Below are positions 10,823 through 22,793 of a DNA stretch of 64,000 nt, one piece after another. Both the position numbers and the translations under genes were made by a program. Origin of the DNA: Pristionchus mayeri. Lineage: Eukaryota > Nematoda > Chromadorea > Rhabditida > Neodiplogasteridae. Under the pieces are notes generated by a model, which was not told the DNA's origin, did no database searches, and was given only the letters and a program-made list of their open reading frames with translations. The DNA lies in contig BTRK01000001.1 in assembly GCA_036245805.1 (NCBI GenBank), positions 5,580,001-5,644,000 of the forward strand, in the 5' to 3' direction. Position 1 is the first letter of the stretch, and each line of letters begins with the position of its first letter.

Positions 10823-11441
10823 TAAATATATTACCTACCGTACGACCTAAAGGGTATTTGAAAGATTCTCCCAATTGTCTGCGACTAGCAGCAGCGTCGT
10901 TGCCAATATTATTGTGTTTTGTATTGAACTCCCCTACATGCCATCGTAAGTTTTCGAGAGCGTCTGCATTTATGTCAACTTTGAAACTCAGAAAAATTTG
11001 GGGAAATAAAGAAAGAAGTATACCCCCTTTCGCGACAAAGGGTGTGGAGATCGCGGATATCGACCTGCTGAAAACGGTGGTTCGGCTGCAATGATTCCAC
11101 TATCAAAATGTTGGTGTACTGATGCGATCATAAATTCTAAGGCCAGATCTTCTTGGATGCTTGACTCAAACTAAATTTCCGTCCACACAGAATCCTAATT
11201 AGGGCTTATCGATAGCCCAATCATGACATATAATACAAGGAAGCGTGTGGACAGGTAGCATAGAATGGGTAGAGTCGGTTATAATTCCAATACCTCTTGT
11301 CTCGCGTTTGCGGGGTAAAGTGTCAGAGCACAGTGAGCGGAGTCTAATCATAGCATATCGAAAATAATAGATGGTTGATTACCACCAGCAGCCGTGGCCC
11401 GATCATTGTTTTTTCTAGAACACCAGCATTTAGCGGACCGT

Positions 11442-11448
11442 TGAAACA
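11442..11448 (-). promoter_or_regulatory. TGTTTCA box sharing flanks with 27264
   Basis: On the minus strand: TATGTTTCA, then ACGGTCCG, then CTAAATGCTGGTGTT. The box at 27264 reads GATGTTTCA, GCAGCTCTG, TAAATGCTGGTGTT, so 14 nt downstream are shared exactly between two otherwise unrelated places. Upstream, TTCTCCCAAGTTTT resembles TTCTCCCAGGTTTT at 31998. Good candidate for a paralogous small-RNA promoter. Confidence 0.45.
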
Positions 11449-11599
11449 TAAAAACTTGGGAGAACACATTATTAGTTGAGACTGGCATATTCCAAGGAAA
11501 CATTTATGAGACACATACATTTACAATAAAAAAATATAATATTGGAATATAATATTGATAATGCGTAGTTATTTTCTCGCTCTTTCGTAGCTCAGTCAT

Positions 11600-11735
11600 G
11601 CATTATCCACCTCCTCACGTCATCCTTATCTGTACGCTTCGATTTCTCTCCTATTGATTGATTCTCCTTGTGTTGCATCGTCTGCATTTGAAACAGCAGC
11701 ATTCGCTGAAGAGAACGTTCACGGACACACTAACA
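11600..11735 (-). repeat. Dispersed unit U, copy 2
   Basis: Shares CACCTCCTCACGT, ATTTCTCTCCTATTGATTG, CGTCTGCAT and ATTCGCTGAAGAGAACG with copy 1 at 815-945. A TGTTTCA box (11689-11695, minus) lies inside it, where copy 1 has TGTTTCG. Confidence 0.5.
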
Positions 11736-11864
11736 ACACATTACAGATGTAATGTCGTTCCTTATTTGATCTGTGTTATGTGCTTCAGCTGCCATTTAAA
11801 TTGTTTCCCAGGTTACAGCGAATGAAATTACATTTTCAGCTAAATATGGAATTCAGGAGGTTTC

Positions 11865-11871
11865 TGAAACA
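11865..11871 (-). promoter_or_regulatory. TGTTTCA box
   Basis: Minus strand TTTTTATGTTTCAGAAACC, preceded by ATCGGCCTATA. Same TTTATGTTTCA context as 11442 and 1371. Function inferred only. Confidence 0.3.
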
Positions 11872-13322
11872 TAAAAATATAGGCCGATTGATTTCAAATT
11901 TGAGAAATTTCGAATACAATTGTGCAGTTGTTTCGGGAATAAAAACGAAATTGCGTTCATATTTATAATCGTGCGACTCTTTTAGCCCTAATGCACTGTG
12001 GCTACAATGGATACAAATTACAATACTTCTCGCAATTGCAAATAACGTAGTTGTGAACACTCATAATTTTTTTCACCGACCAATTTTTCCTATCGGTGGC
12101 CGTTGCTGCTGCAGACCCCGCCAGTGCTGCTCAGCCTGCCACGCAGGCTTGACTGAAAAAAAACTGAAAAAAAAATATTATAGGCGTTGACAGATTTCAT
12201 ATTAGTTTATTAAATAAATGAGCTGTCAAGAAGGAACTGCAACATTCATCGTTCTTGGAAAAGATTGCCAATTGGCGCATAAATTCACCCATCTTGAAGT
12301 CTTACAGTTCAAGCTTCAACTCGTCTATCTCTGATATCTCCCTCTATCATCTGCGTTGCATGTGGTGTTGCGCGTGATCCCATCCCCATCCTCACTCATG
12401 GTCCTTTCTTATCATGGGCAGCCACTGCTGACTGAGCCTACCTACGTGAAAGAGAAAGAAAACCATTGATTTTTCGAAAAGTTTAGTTGAACATAGCATT
12501 GTTCAAAGTCCTTTTCATGAGTTCTAGTTTGTATACATCGATAGAGCTCAAAAAGTTAGAGGGGGTTCCTCTGAGGAAGATTTTTATAAAAAGTGAAGGA
12601 GAACTGAGATAATCAAAGTTAAAGGGTACCAGAACCAACGACCCCGTACCAGGACCTTCAGCATGATCGAAGGCAAATGCCATTCTCAGGATTTCTCTGA
12701 AATAGATGGAACTGATCATTCCTCAAAAAACATCATGTACCAGTTGTTGGCCTAATACGAGAAATGGGCGTTGCAGTTCGATGCTTAGGCGAGAGGCGTG
12801 CAATTTCACGAGAGAAGGTTTCGGTATCTTTCCATGTGAATTGATGATGCGATGTGGCTGCTGAAGAATGTCCTTTGAGGCGACCTCATAGCTCGAGCAT
12901 AAGTGCGCTCGAGTGTTTTTATGAACTTTTATGTTGAATTATTGGCCACGCAAATGCATGAAATATTTTCCAATGCGTTTAGAAGATACACAAACTTTGA
13001 TCTGATTGCGGATGCTTTTGAAGAGCAAATATTTTTCTTAATTTGACTCGTTCCTTTTCATTTGTTCGCTCGATGGCCAGAGATAGAGTGATAGAGCGTA
13101 CGAAGTGAAGAAATGCTTGAATGGTCGGATGGGAACTATGACGTCATGACACCTTTGATATTATCAAGTCAGCATAATTATCATCCGACCTAGTGCCGAC
13201 TATTCTAATGAAGCAGTTTGACAATATGATGAAGAAGAAGCCAGATTTCGTTTTTTTTAGTTTTGATGACAATACGCTCCTCTTATTGCACATGGGTGAT
13301 TTCTTTGATAAAATGCAACCTG

Positions 13323-13329
13323 TGAAACA
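13323..13329 (-). promoter_or_regulatory. TGTTTCA box
   Basis: Minus strand TGTGTTTCACAGGTTGCATTT, close to the box at 36700 (GATGTTTCACAGGTGTTTTAA). Candidate small-RNA promoter. Confidence 0.3.
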
Positions 13330-14364
13330 CAGATTGGCTGAGGGGTAAACACTTAGTCTCTGGTTTGCTCTCTGTTTTTTTTTACGCAATCGTCGTCCTT
13401 CACGACTTCCTCGCTGCAGGTTAGGAGAGTGGTGATTTTTTTACTTTCTTGTATGATCGGCTGATCGTAAATTAGTGTCCTATGGAAAATAACAAGTCAT
13501 AGAAAACTTACGTAGCTTCAGACTAACTAATTCAATTAGAGGGGAATAGATTATTTTATTAACAAAATTGTCCTACATTGTGTGAATAAGGATAGGAATG
13601 GATAAAAATTACATAAAGATACTGAGTTTTCCCTGTCTAAGATGCGCATGCATCTACTGCGCTAACTCGCGCTTCATCCTCGCAAAATTCCACTTTCCCC
13701 TAGCGCAGTCACGATTGGTGCGAGAAATAAAATTAACATAGAACAATGCAACTACCCGATAAATTGGCGCTTCACATTCACGTTATATCCTTTTCTACTC
13801 TTGCAAAAGCGATCCTCCATCCTTCTTTCTCAGCTAATAAAAAATCCCCTGCACTACTATTCAAGGAAAAACGCAAAAAATAAACACCAAATATGAAAAT
13901 GCGATCCTGAACGATCTTTCGCGCCTAGTCACCTTACTTTCCTTTGCTTTTTCTCTCGACACTGTTGCAGAAGACTTCGCTACCACGGCACTACCGACCA
14001 CACTCCTGCATTGAGAGAGATGGATGGGATTTAACAAAGGAGCTTGGATTCATTGACCAACCGATCCCTTTCTTCTTTTCAGAACTCTGTGAAACACCTA
14101 ACATACACTTTCATTTTCACTTACATGATTCTACTCGCTCTATAAATTTATCTGACTGACAGAGTACGTACCGACCATTCTCCTCCTTCACATCTCTCTC
14201 TCTCTCTTCGTCATCACTGCGTCTATCCTCACACTCCGCTCTAACCGTGTTTCTGCCCAGAATGCCGCGGCCGGTCTTCTACTGATGATGACGGCAAGCA
14301 GGCACTCGTTCTCGAAGGGCGAATGAAGCTAAATTTATCATGACTTAATTTCTCGAGATCAGTG

Positions 14365-14435
14365 TTAAAGGGGTGCACCGGGGAATGCATGCTAGGGAGT
14401 CCCACCGCGAATGGGAAACTGTAATGGGACACCGA
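14365..14435 (+). mobile_element. TTAA MITE fragment
   Basis: TTAA followed by AGGGGTGCACCGGGGAATG, then AGTCCCACCGCGAATGGGAAACTGTA, matching the end of the copies at 49760-50055 and 1201-1495. The element cannot be followed beyond about 14435, so it is truncated. Confidence 0.6.
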
Positions 14436-16548
14436 TAAAGACAAGGTTGACAAGAAAAATAGGGATAACATTGAATGAAAATCGAGTTCAAATCAATTGG
14501 AAAAGTTTTTTGCATGCGAAACTAAGTTATCCCCGAGATATGGGAGCATAAACCCCTTAATCGAATCATCTTGAGAAGACGCATCTCCTCCAGAAAAAGC
14601 TGAGCCCGCATTCGAGAAGTTTTCAAATTACCCCTCGTTGAATGTGTCCTTCAAAATTGAAAACATGGCCTAATGAATTACACTGCTCGATAGAGCTCGG
14701 AAAGGTAGACTGGGAAACGAAAAATGAGGGTACACACTATATTTTGAACGGTACTGAGTGATCGACAAAGTAAGTGGTGAGCGAGCGACCGGTGCAGCAA
14801 CTTGAAGAGGAAGTGTCGTGTTGACTATTCCGGTTACGGGGGTCTTAGTTGAGTCTAGGGAAGCTCAAAACCATCGAAAACCCGAAACCAAAAAATGTCC
14901 CCTGTCCCAAGATCAGTTCGAATCTCTCGTGAATGGCGTGATATATTCATTGATGTGGCCAAGCGCAGCATATGAATGACATGGCGTCATCTTTCCCCCC
15001 AGTGTCATTGACTGAAGCGATAAATGTTGAAATTGAGCCTAAAGTGAACTTGCATGAGTGCCTTCTTTACCTTCCTGGCCATTCTCTCTAAATGTTTAAA
15101 AATGGAAAACTGAAATCCATGCTGCACTACCGACTCAGTGGGATGAGTACCAGTCACATAAATCACAGAATATTTTTACAATTTTTCATTATCGTGCCAT
15201 TCTACACCCGCTTGCTCCATTCCTTGCACGACCGCGTATCAGTTGGAATAAGCGGCCTACCATAACTACTCTTCGGACGGTCCCTCACCGTATACCTTTT
15301 ATTCGTAATTCTCCCAATACCACATCGTTGTTAATGGCCAAATCAGAAATAGTTATTCTTCACGTATCTCACCGGCAGTGAATCTCCACTGCATAGTCAC
15401 TCTGATTTTCCACATGTCGAAGGTTGCAGCAGCTGATGCAGCTCAACAGTCAGCACGAGACGGCGACTGAAGTGTAAGATTGAAGAAATACGAATATATT
15501 TAATTTGTATACACTGTGGACACTATCGTTGCGCAATATCCAACCGCATCTATCACTCTGCTGAGACCTCGCTGACTCTTGCCAGCATTTCACTCGAAAC
15601 AGTGTAGCGAATCCCCAAACCAATTAATATTTACGCTTTAGTTCCATGACATCTGGATAAATTCAGAAGCTGCCGACGCTCAGTTCGATCGATGATCTTC
15701 AATGGCAGAGAGTATTATCTTCACAATTTCGCTGCTCCAACAAATGATGATTCTGCGGAGTCAATGAGCTGTATCCAATGTTCGCTAACTCAATAGAAAG
15801 ATTCGCGAGAAAATTGTTGATCTCATTCATTTGCTGCTGCAGTCAGCCATTACTCTCGCTCAGTCTTATCATATTCCGAGTTCCGTCAACAATTCGTCCT
15901 CTGCTTATGGAACAGGTCGTCTTTGTTTTACGTTTCATACACCTCATTAATTCCCGAGTTTAGCCCAAGTGATATTCGTCTGTTTCGCTCCAATAAATGC
16001 AATATCAGTGATGGATGGAATTAATTTCGCGACAAATACCAACTACTGTATAATTATAGCAGGAGAAAGATAGCGGCACAGGATCAGCACTTTCATCTCT
16101 CCGTTCCACACGACACGCTGAATTCCTCGAATAATTTTGGGTAGCGCGAGTTTGATCGCTTCTGCTGATGACACATAAAAGTAATTTGTTACCATATTCT
16201 CCGTCGAATCGGTTACAAATCGTTCGATTTCGACCTCACATTTAGCCTAATATAGAAACACCGACAAATCGGGTGAGCTAATTGTTTTTAAAATTTCGCA
16301 CATTAAAAATGTTCAAAAATCAGGTTTATCTTCTCATTCTCACCTTTCACGTCCATTGTTAAAATTTATAATTTGTACACCAAAAAGATAAAACAAAATA
16401 AACAAATCCACACTCGCCAAGCGCAAAGAAACGAGTCTCGTCGTATTTCATAGTCCTTCGCTCGGCGGTCACCGTTGCTGTAGTTATCGCTCCCTGTCGC
16501 AGAACCGACTACTCCCCTGCAGTGAGACAATAAGTTCAACTGATTGTA
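14436..16548. other. No gene seen
   Basis: Low-repeat sequence. It contains one member of unit E (15525-15590) and GCTGCAG-rich patches (15425, 15835). No exact TGTTTCA heptamer. No supported gene. Confidence 0.45.
15525..15590 (-). repeat. Dispersed unit E, copy 1
   Basis: Plus-strand order GTTGCGCAATA, CAACCGCATCTATCAC, CTGCTGAGACCTC. Related versions occur at 26965-27050, 30470-30540 and 36660-36730. On the minus strand each reads a GTTTCAGCAG-like box followed about 10 nt later by TAAATGCGG, the same arrangement as the TGTTTCA boxes at 27264 and 11442. Here the box has decayed to GTCTCAG. Confidence 0.5.
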
Positions 16549-17385
16549 TTAGGCTGGTCATAAAGTTTTGTCCGATTTCCGACCCCGACTTTGAGTTCGT
16601 ATAGTTTGCTCAAATCGTCACTTCTGACGCGACTAGAAGAGCGCAATCATCTCTTGTTCGAGCCTCAGATTTTTCGGCGCTTCAACAGAGAGAGATGCCC
16701 TTATTACCGTACTTTACTTTTCCCTAGGCTTCTAAATGAACATATCGAAAATCGGCCAACGACCGTGTCCCAGGATTACCATTTTTTATCATTTAGTCGC
16801 GTCAGAAGAGCGCAATCATCTCTTGTTCGAGCCTCAGATTTTTCGGCGCTTCAACAGAGAGAGATGCCCTTATTACCGTACTTTACTTTTCCCTAGGCTT
16901 CAAAATGAACATATCGAAAATGGGCCAATGATCGTGTCTCAGGATTACCATTTTTCATCATTTAGTCGCGTCAGAAGAGCGCAATCATCTCTTGTTCGAG
17001 CCTCAGATTTTTCGGCGCTTCAACAGAGAGAGATGCCCTTATTACCGTACTTCACTTTTCCCTAGGCTTCTAAATGAACATATCGAAAATCGGCCAACGA
17101 TCGTGTCTCAGGATTACCATTTTTAATCATTTAGTCGCGTCAGAAGAGCGCAATCATCTCTTGTTCGAGCCTCAGATTTGTCGGCTTCAACAGAGAGAGA
17201 TGCCCTTATCACCGGGTCCATACCAAAACGTCCCCCCTCTCTAAAGGTAGGGACCACAAGGGGTATATCCGAAATGAACCTATGTCACCCTAACTATGCT
17301 CAAAATGTCTGCATTGATCCAAATAAGATCATGCTTTTGGTCGTTTGTCGATATCTCATCTCTGCATCGCACTAGTGGTCATAAA
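16549..17385 (+). mobile_element. Mariner-type end with tandem array, decayed
   Basis: TA then TTAGGCTGGTCATAAAG at 16549, followed by about 55 bp resembling the right end (reverse complement) of the element at 46168-47432 (CCGATTTC, GACCCC, GTTCGTATA). Instead of a mirrored right end there is a 169-bp tandem array and then unrelated sequence containing a direct TGGTCATAAAGTA at about 17376, so the copy is rearranged. No transposase. Confidence 0.5.
16616..17212 (+). repeat. 169-bp tandem repeat, about 3.5 units
   Basis: The word GCGCAATCATCTCTTGTTCG starts at 16641, 16810, 16979 and 17148, an exact 169-bp period. Units are nearly identical and the last is cut within the GAGAGAGATGCCCTTAT segment. 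The open frames here are periodic by-products (the same peptide restarts once per unit). Recent tandem amplification inside an older mariner-type end is the simplest reading. Confidence 0.9.
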
Positions 17386-18427
17386 GTACTTGAAAAGGTG
17401 TCAACGGAAAGCGGCGGAAAAGCGAGACGAGGAAGAAAGGGGCGGAGCCAATTCCGCCGCCTCTCCAATCAAATCGCCAAAAATTTGGACAGGGCTTCGC
17501 TCTTTCCCGGATGCGCCTCACCCCCAATAGGTAAGACGAGGAAGGGATGCAAGGCGCTCTCTACACACGCCGGGGCAGAAACTGGTGCAAAAGAGGGAGG
17601 AGGGGAGAGAAAGAATGCACTCCGCTCTCCCCGCCTAATGAGTGTATCGCCGACTGGTTTCTTTTGAATCACAAATCAACGAAACAATATTTTATCGATT
17701 TTTCTTGATAGAGGTACTAGAATACCGATAGGCTATCATGCAAGCCTTGGCCCGTATGCTTATGTTCGCTGAGCGCGCCAAACCAGCGTTTTCCAGCGTT
17801 TTCGCAACTTAATATATCGTATGCTGACCGATTCAGAGAAAACTTTTACCAGCGGGACAGGGCTATAAAAGAGCTTCAGAATCCTTTTTTGAACGAGTGA
17901 TTTGGTTGAGAATGAGGCTTGTGATCCCTAAATCTCGCTTTTGAGGGGAAATGTGTCAGAGGAAAGTGGGCGGAGCTTGGGGAGTCTATCTAAAGGGATA
18001 CTACCAAAACGTCCCCTCCGCGCGCTACCAAAACGTCCCCTTACCAAAACGTCCCCTCTCTACCAAAACGTCCCCTACCAAAACGTCCCCTCGCTCTCCC
18101 TCGCCATCCCTCACCCTCCTTTTCCAGAGGGTGTGAACTCATGACCACGTTTCGGTCAATTCAATTGATCAGTACTCGGAGTCATCCAATGATAATGGAA
18201 GGCTCCGACTCGGACCCTTTCAATGATAAAGGAAGATTCCAGCTTCCTCCTCCCTTCCCCACTATATGGCAGGGATCGCATCATAATCGATAACTACTCC
18301 CGCAAATTTTGCACCTCTTCTCCGTAGGGAGACATAACAGAGAAGAGTTATTTCACTGTTACCTCCTCGATTTGGCGACTTTAAAAATTGTCACTAACTC
18401 TGGGCAATATTGTACAGAGCTATCATA
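17216..18427. other. GC-rich intergenic, GGGGACGTTTTGG cluster, no gene seen
   Basis: Purine/GC-rich patches (17400-17640). Clustered ACCAAAACGTCCCC words occur at 17221 and 17996-18090. No supported gene. Confidence 0.45.
17996..18092. repeat. Cluster of ACCAAAACGTCCCC repeats
   Basis: Five copies of TACCAAAACGTCCCC with irregular spacing, and one more at about 17221. The word resembles GGACAAAATGTCCCC, which is iterated at both ends of the 21318-24796 element. This may be the subterminal repeat block of a related, truncated transposon. Confidence 0.65.
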
Positions 18428-18882
18428 CACTGGAATCTCAACGGTACACCGAAATAGCTGAGACGCAGTGAGACTCTCAACTGTCTCAAGGATCCTATGA
18501 GCTTATAAGCCAATATTTCTGTTAATCCTTATTATCCGACATTTTCCACCCCATATTCTCTCGATCAATAATTTAAAATCATTAAAATAATGAATATTTA
18601 AGTTTGAAAGAGCATCAAAAAGTTTTACTGTGTTTAGCGAAGACGGGCGAAAAACGCGTCGCCGGTTTTCACTAAACACAGTAAAACTTTTTGAAGCTGT
18701 TTTCAACATAAAATGTTCATTATTTTAATGATTTTAAATTTGCTATCAAGAGAATACATCATATAAAATCTAAGCTAACAAGGATTAATATAAATATTGG
18801 CTTAGAAGCTCGTACGAGCCTTGAGACAGGTGAGAGTTTCAGTGCGTCTCAGCTATTTCGGCGTACCGTTGAGATTGCAGTG
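18428..18882. mobile_element. Tc1/mariner-type MITE, 455 bp
   Basis: Mirrored ends CACTGGAATCTCAACGGTAC / GTACCGTTGAGATTGCAGTG with TA on both sides. The arms extend almost to the centre (TTTTACTGTGTTTAGCG / CACTAAACACAGTAAAA near 18625-18690). It would fold into a nearly continuous hairpin. No coding sequence. Confidence 0.85.
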
Positions 18883-19433
18883 TATGATATAATAGCAATG
18901 AAATATGTCAGAATATATCCCTCATCGAGTGCACTCCCTGAACTGAATATTAGTTGAATTGTATACACCACTACTCACAAAAAGCCAACTGATACAAATG
19001 GTCCATTTAACACGTGTCTTCTGAGAGATTGCATGAATCCAAGACCCCTGTTTGACAAACTATTCAAATTGCACCCATATTGACCCCACTTGCGTGGTGG
19101 ATGTACCCAAGGCCCAGAAACATTCAGTTAACTTTTTGTGGCCGGGAATTCAAAATTGCTTAAAATCCGGCTCTGGGAATATTGAAAATTCAAAAATTCA
19201 TATCTCCCTTCAACTTTGAGCTGATATGTTTAAAAAAGAGAAATGACCGACATGACGAGATGAACAACTTTTATGTTCATGACTTTTCGCTCTGGTGAAA
19301 ATAAAACTACGATAATTGAGAATTGTCATTTGTTGGTGTTGGAATTTGCAAGATATTTGCTCGTCGTGAGAAAAATCGTTCCACGTTTAGCCGAGTTCTC
19401 GCCAGATTCGAACTCTTCGTCCTTTTTTACCCC
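18883..19433. other. No gene seen
   Basis: AT-rich. Includes a decayed CCGGCTCTGGGA phrase at about 19168 shared with the 7.1-8.4 kb fold-back. No supported gene. Confidence 0.4.
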
Positions 19434-19905
19434 TGGCAGAATCGTTCCCATTCAATGTAAGGAAGGTATTTTTGTGCAATTTTGGTCAAACAAGCTGAAT
19501 CTGATGTTTTGAGGCAAAATCGAAAATTGCACTCACATGTATTTAAGTAATTATCGCTCGGGGATATGCTTTCCTTAGGTATTCAATGTTTACTGACCTA
19601 TTTATGCCGATTTCCATTGAAAAAACCGAAGATTTCAATATTTCACAAAATCATGGAAATTGAGTTTTTTTGGTGAAAAAAGTGATTTTGTGAAATATTG
19701 AAATCTTCGGTTTTTTTTCAATGGAAATCGGTACAATTAGGTCAGTAAACATTGAAAACCAAAGGAAAACAAATCCCCGAGCGATAATTACTTAAATATA
19801 TGTGGGTAAAATTTTCGATTTTGCCTCAAAACATCAGATTCTCCATGTTTGACCCAAAATTGCACAAAAATACCTTCCTTAAATTGAACGGAAACGATTC
19901 TGCCA
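19434..19905. repeat. Large palindrome
   Basis: Left arm begins CTGGCAGAATCGTTCCCATT and right arm ends GAACGGAAACGATTCTGCCAG; both continue to a centre near 19670 (CGAAGATTTCAATATTTCAC mirrored). Arms are about 230 bp and around 90% alike by eye. Probably the core of a fold-back transposon. A mariner inserted just 3' of it. Confidence 0.8.
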
Positions 19906-19939
19906 GATTTTCAATCGCCGAAACATGACAGTATATGTA

Positions 19940-21190
19940 TTAGGTTGAACAGAAAGTCTTTATAAACTTTTTATTTCCCTTCTTCTGACAATAAAGCGCA
20001 AGAGCGAAATCAAACGTATGCACCATTGTTATCTACGACAAATCTCCAACGTTCAGGCAACTTATGGATTCCCTCCTTGTAGAACCCATCTCGGCGCGAA
20101 TCAAAATATTGCTTGAGTGCGGCCTCGATCGCCCCACGGGAAGTGAAGGATCTCTGATCGAGATGACGGGTCAGATCAGATTACAACCAATAATCCGAAG
20201 GGGCCAAGTCAGGAGAATACGGGAGTATGAGGGAGAACCATCCAGCCATATTTGGACAGCTCCTGCTTGACCTGCCGTGCAACATGGGATCGGGCGTTAT
20301 CGTATTGATAGTACACTTTCTTGCCGTTCAGGGCAGATTGTGCGAATTTCTTCTTGAGATTCCGTAGTTGTTTAGTGTAGACATATCCAGTAATTATCCG
20401 CTTCTCGGGTAGGAGCTCCCAGTAAATCGGGCCATCCACTCCCCACCAGGCAGAGAGCAAGATTTTCATAGGGTGAAGGTCAGGCTTTGCGACGTCCTGT
20501 GGGGTCTCATTGGCATCCACCCACTGTGCCCTCCTATGGTGATTCTCATAGCAGACCCACTTCTCGACCCCTGTTATGAGACGGTCCAACCATCGATCTC
20601 CAGCGTGAAGAGTGAGTAGAGAAAGGAAATCGTCGACACGGTAGTCAAACTGGTCTTGGGTCAATTTGTGGGGTATGAAACGGCCTAGCTTCTTCTTCTT
20701 GCCAATGGAGACCAATCATTTTATGATGGTGCTTTGCGATACCCCAAGTGTGGCTGCCATTTCGCGGGTATTTGGAAAGGATCCAATTCCACTACGATCC
20801 GTAGCGCATCCAAATCCAGCTCGGGTGGCCTCCCAGACCGGTCATGATCATCCATTGAAAAGTCCCCCTTCTCGAAGAGTTGGTACCAATTGCGCATGGT
20901 CTGGTAGTGAGGGGCATATGAATCGTACACTTCAGCCAACTGACGTTCCTATTCCTTCATTGTAGTGTGAGAGAGGAATACGAATAACAGAACGTTGCGG
21001 ATGTGCAAGGCCGTGGGAACAAACATCGTGGTCTTACTAGTGGCAGAATGAAAGGCGTGGAATGGGGAGTTGTTGACCACATAGTCCCTTTGTCATGAGT
21101 TATTCACTAGAGGCGAGGGAACACCAAAGGTCTCGTGCACTGAGCAGTGATCGAGCAAAACAGTTTATAAAGACTTTTTGTTCAATCTAA
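19940..21190 (-). mobile_element. Mariner element, full length but dead
   Basis: 1251 bp with ends TTAGGTTGAACAGAAAGTC / ACTTTTTGTTCAATCTAA and TA on both sides (19938-19939, 21191-21192). The terminal repeats are about 30 bp. It contains one transposase gene on the minus strand, broken in several places. Intact ends mean it could still be mobilised if a compatible transposase were present. Confidence 0.95.
20010..20960 (-). pseudogene. Mariner transposase pseudogene
   Basis: It would cut and paste the surrounding mariner at TA sites in the nucleus. Recognisable parts on the minus strand are TMRNWYQLFEKGDFS (helix-turn-helix side), GRFIPHKLTQDQ, KWVCYENHHRRAQW, LHPMKILLSAWWG, YYQYDNARSH and SPDLAPSDYW, in family order. 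The second and third catalytic Asp are spaced as DD34D. Five or more lesions are visible: an in-frame TAG at codon 4 after the likely ATG (20960), a frameshift near 20720 with a TGA soon after, Val in place of the first catalytic Asp (GVEKW instead of GDEKW), a frameshift near 20212 before the third Asp, and a TAA after DYWL. The C-terminus then runs to a stop at 20010. It cannot make active enzyme. Confidence 0.93.
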
Positions 21191-21321
21191 TAGAACCAAA
21201 TGCGTTCCTTTAAAATACACATATTTTATATTTATTTCGATTGTTACTCTTGAGATCAATGAATGAACCATCAAACAGCATATGTGAGAGTTCGCATTCG
21301 ATGAAACCAACCATGAGGGGT

Positions 21322-21466
21322 GGTGGACAAAATGTCCCCTTCCTTTTTCGCGCATGGACAAAATGTCCCCAGGGAGAGTGGACAAAATGTCCCCTGGACA
21401 AAATGTCCCCTCATGGACAAAATGTCCCTATGGACAAAATGTACCCTGGACAAAATGTCCCCTCTC
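21322..21466 (+). repeat. Iterated GGACAAAATGTCCCC at left end
   Basis: The word or a one-base variant occurs at about 21326, 21355, 21381, 21398, 21415, 21432 and 21449. Each is an imperfect palindrome (GGGACATTTTGTCC). The right end has the mirror set at 24653-24790. Candidate transposase-binding sites. Confidence 0.75.
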
Positions 21467-22361
21467 CTCTGCTCCTCCCATTCTCATGCATGATACCTTC
21501 TATCTCCCAAATTCCTTCCCTCTGAAATTTTCCGTCAGCCACTCTTCCTCTCTTTTCACATCAGAGAAAATTATCAGTAGAAGCATTTCGGAAAAATTCA
21601 GGCGCACATATGAAAAAATATTATATAATATATGAAAAATATATATGATATATGAAACAATAAGTAAAGGAATGACGCCAACACTACCGTCGTTTACTCG
21701 CACTCGGGAAATTATGTTCACTCCCACTCGTCTGCACCGGTAACATACGAGCAAATCGTGGAGAATGACTCGCCCAGCAGAGCTGACTCGGTGAGTCAAA
21801 TCGCGAGTGATTTTCCATTGATTACTGCGAGTAATTTTCATTACTCCATCCAGCCCTTCCACTGTGAGGAGGGCGACCCCGCAAATAGAGAAGAGGGTGA
21901 TTGGAATGCACTCGCGAGTCGCACTTCGCGAGCAAAATGCGAACATAATTTGATTATACATAACATTTGGAGAAAAATATATCGAAACTGGAGGGTGCTG
22001 GTGTGTTTGAGATGGGAAGCAACCACAATTTTTAAGGAAAATAGCGAAAATATGATTTGAATCGATGTAAAACACGTCATTGTACATCATTTTTGCGAAA
22101 CTGCAAATTCTGGCATAACTTTTCATGCTCTTTCGAATGATGTATAGCATTAGGCCTAAATCCAAAATTTGTAATTATCGATTTTTGTAGGTCAAAATTG
22201 GAATTTGGGGTCCAACTTCCGGCGGAAAGTTTATTTACCCCTATGGGTCATATACTGAAGCACCTGGCGATTATTTTGACGGAGTTGTGCCATGCCAACC
22301 TCACTCTGACAAGGAACGCGTTTTGAAAATCTGTGTTTTTGCTTAGTGATGTTCAAAATAT

Positions 22362-22384
22362 TATATATATATATATATATATAT
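22362..22384. repeat. (TA)n microsatellite, left arm
   Basis: About 11-12 TA units; the counterpart of the longer tract at 23681-23752 in the other arm. Confidence 0.9.
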
Positions 22385-22793
22385 GAATCCCAACTTTTCA
22401 GAGGGTTTGGTTATCGTTCCGGTCCGCGACGATCGTTTTTCGGAGGTGCACAATGGTCCTGATTGCATGGCCCTTCGAAAACAAAATTGAGAGAAAGTTA
22501 AGGAAAAAATAAAAATGAAAAATCGGCCTCCGTCAAATTTTAGATATCAATTAGAGGAAGGAGTCCATATTCTTGATTGCCTTATTTTTCATCTTCTGAG
22601 TCCTAAAAAACATCTTTGCTTGATTCAGTATTTTTTTAAATACCTTTAGTTGTATTAGTTGTAGAATTCGATCTCTCTGACACGCTGTGTACTACAAACA
22701 ATAATATTATCGAATTAGCGTTGGAATAGAGCTATCTGCACATTCCACTCATCTCATAGGCCTGGTCAGACAAGGCGAAAGAGTGTGTACATA

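Larger units (their letters stand above)
10823..14364. other. Low-repeat motif-bearing region, no gene seen
   Basis: 3.5 kb with no recognisable gene. It carries one unit U (11600-11735) and TGTTTCA boxes on the minus strand at 11442, 11689, 11865, 13323 and 14090. The all-minus orientation of the boxes here is notable. Confidence 0.5.

Noticed and set aside
16591..17065. Repeat-containing proteins of about 100 residues
   Set aside because: They are the 169-bp tandem repeat read through; the same peptide restarts each unit.
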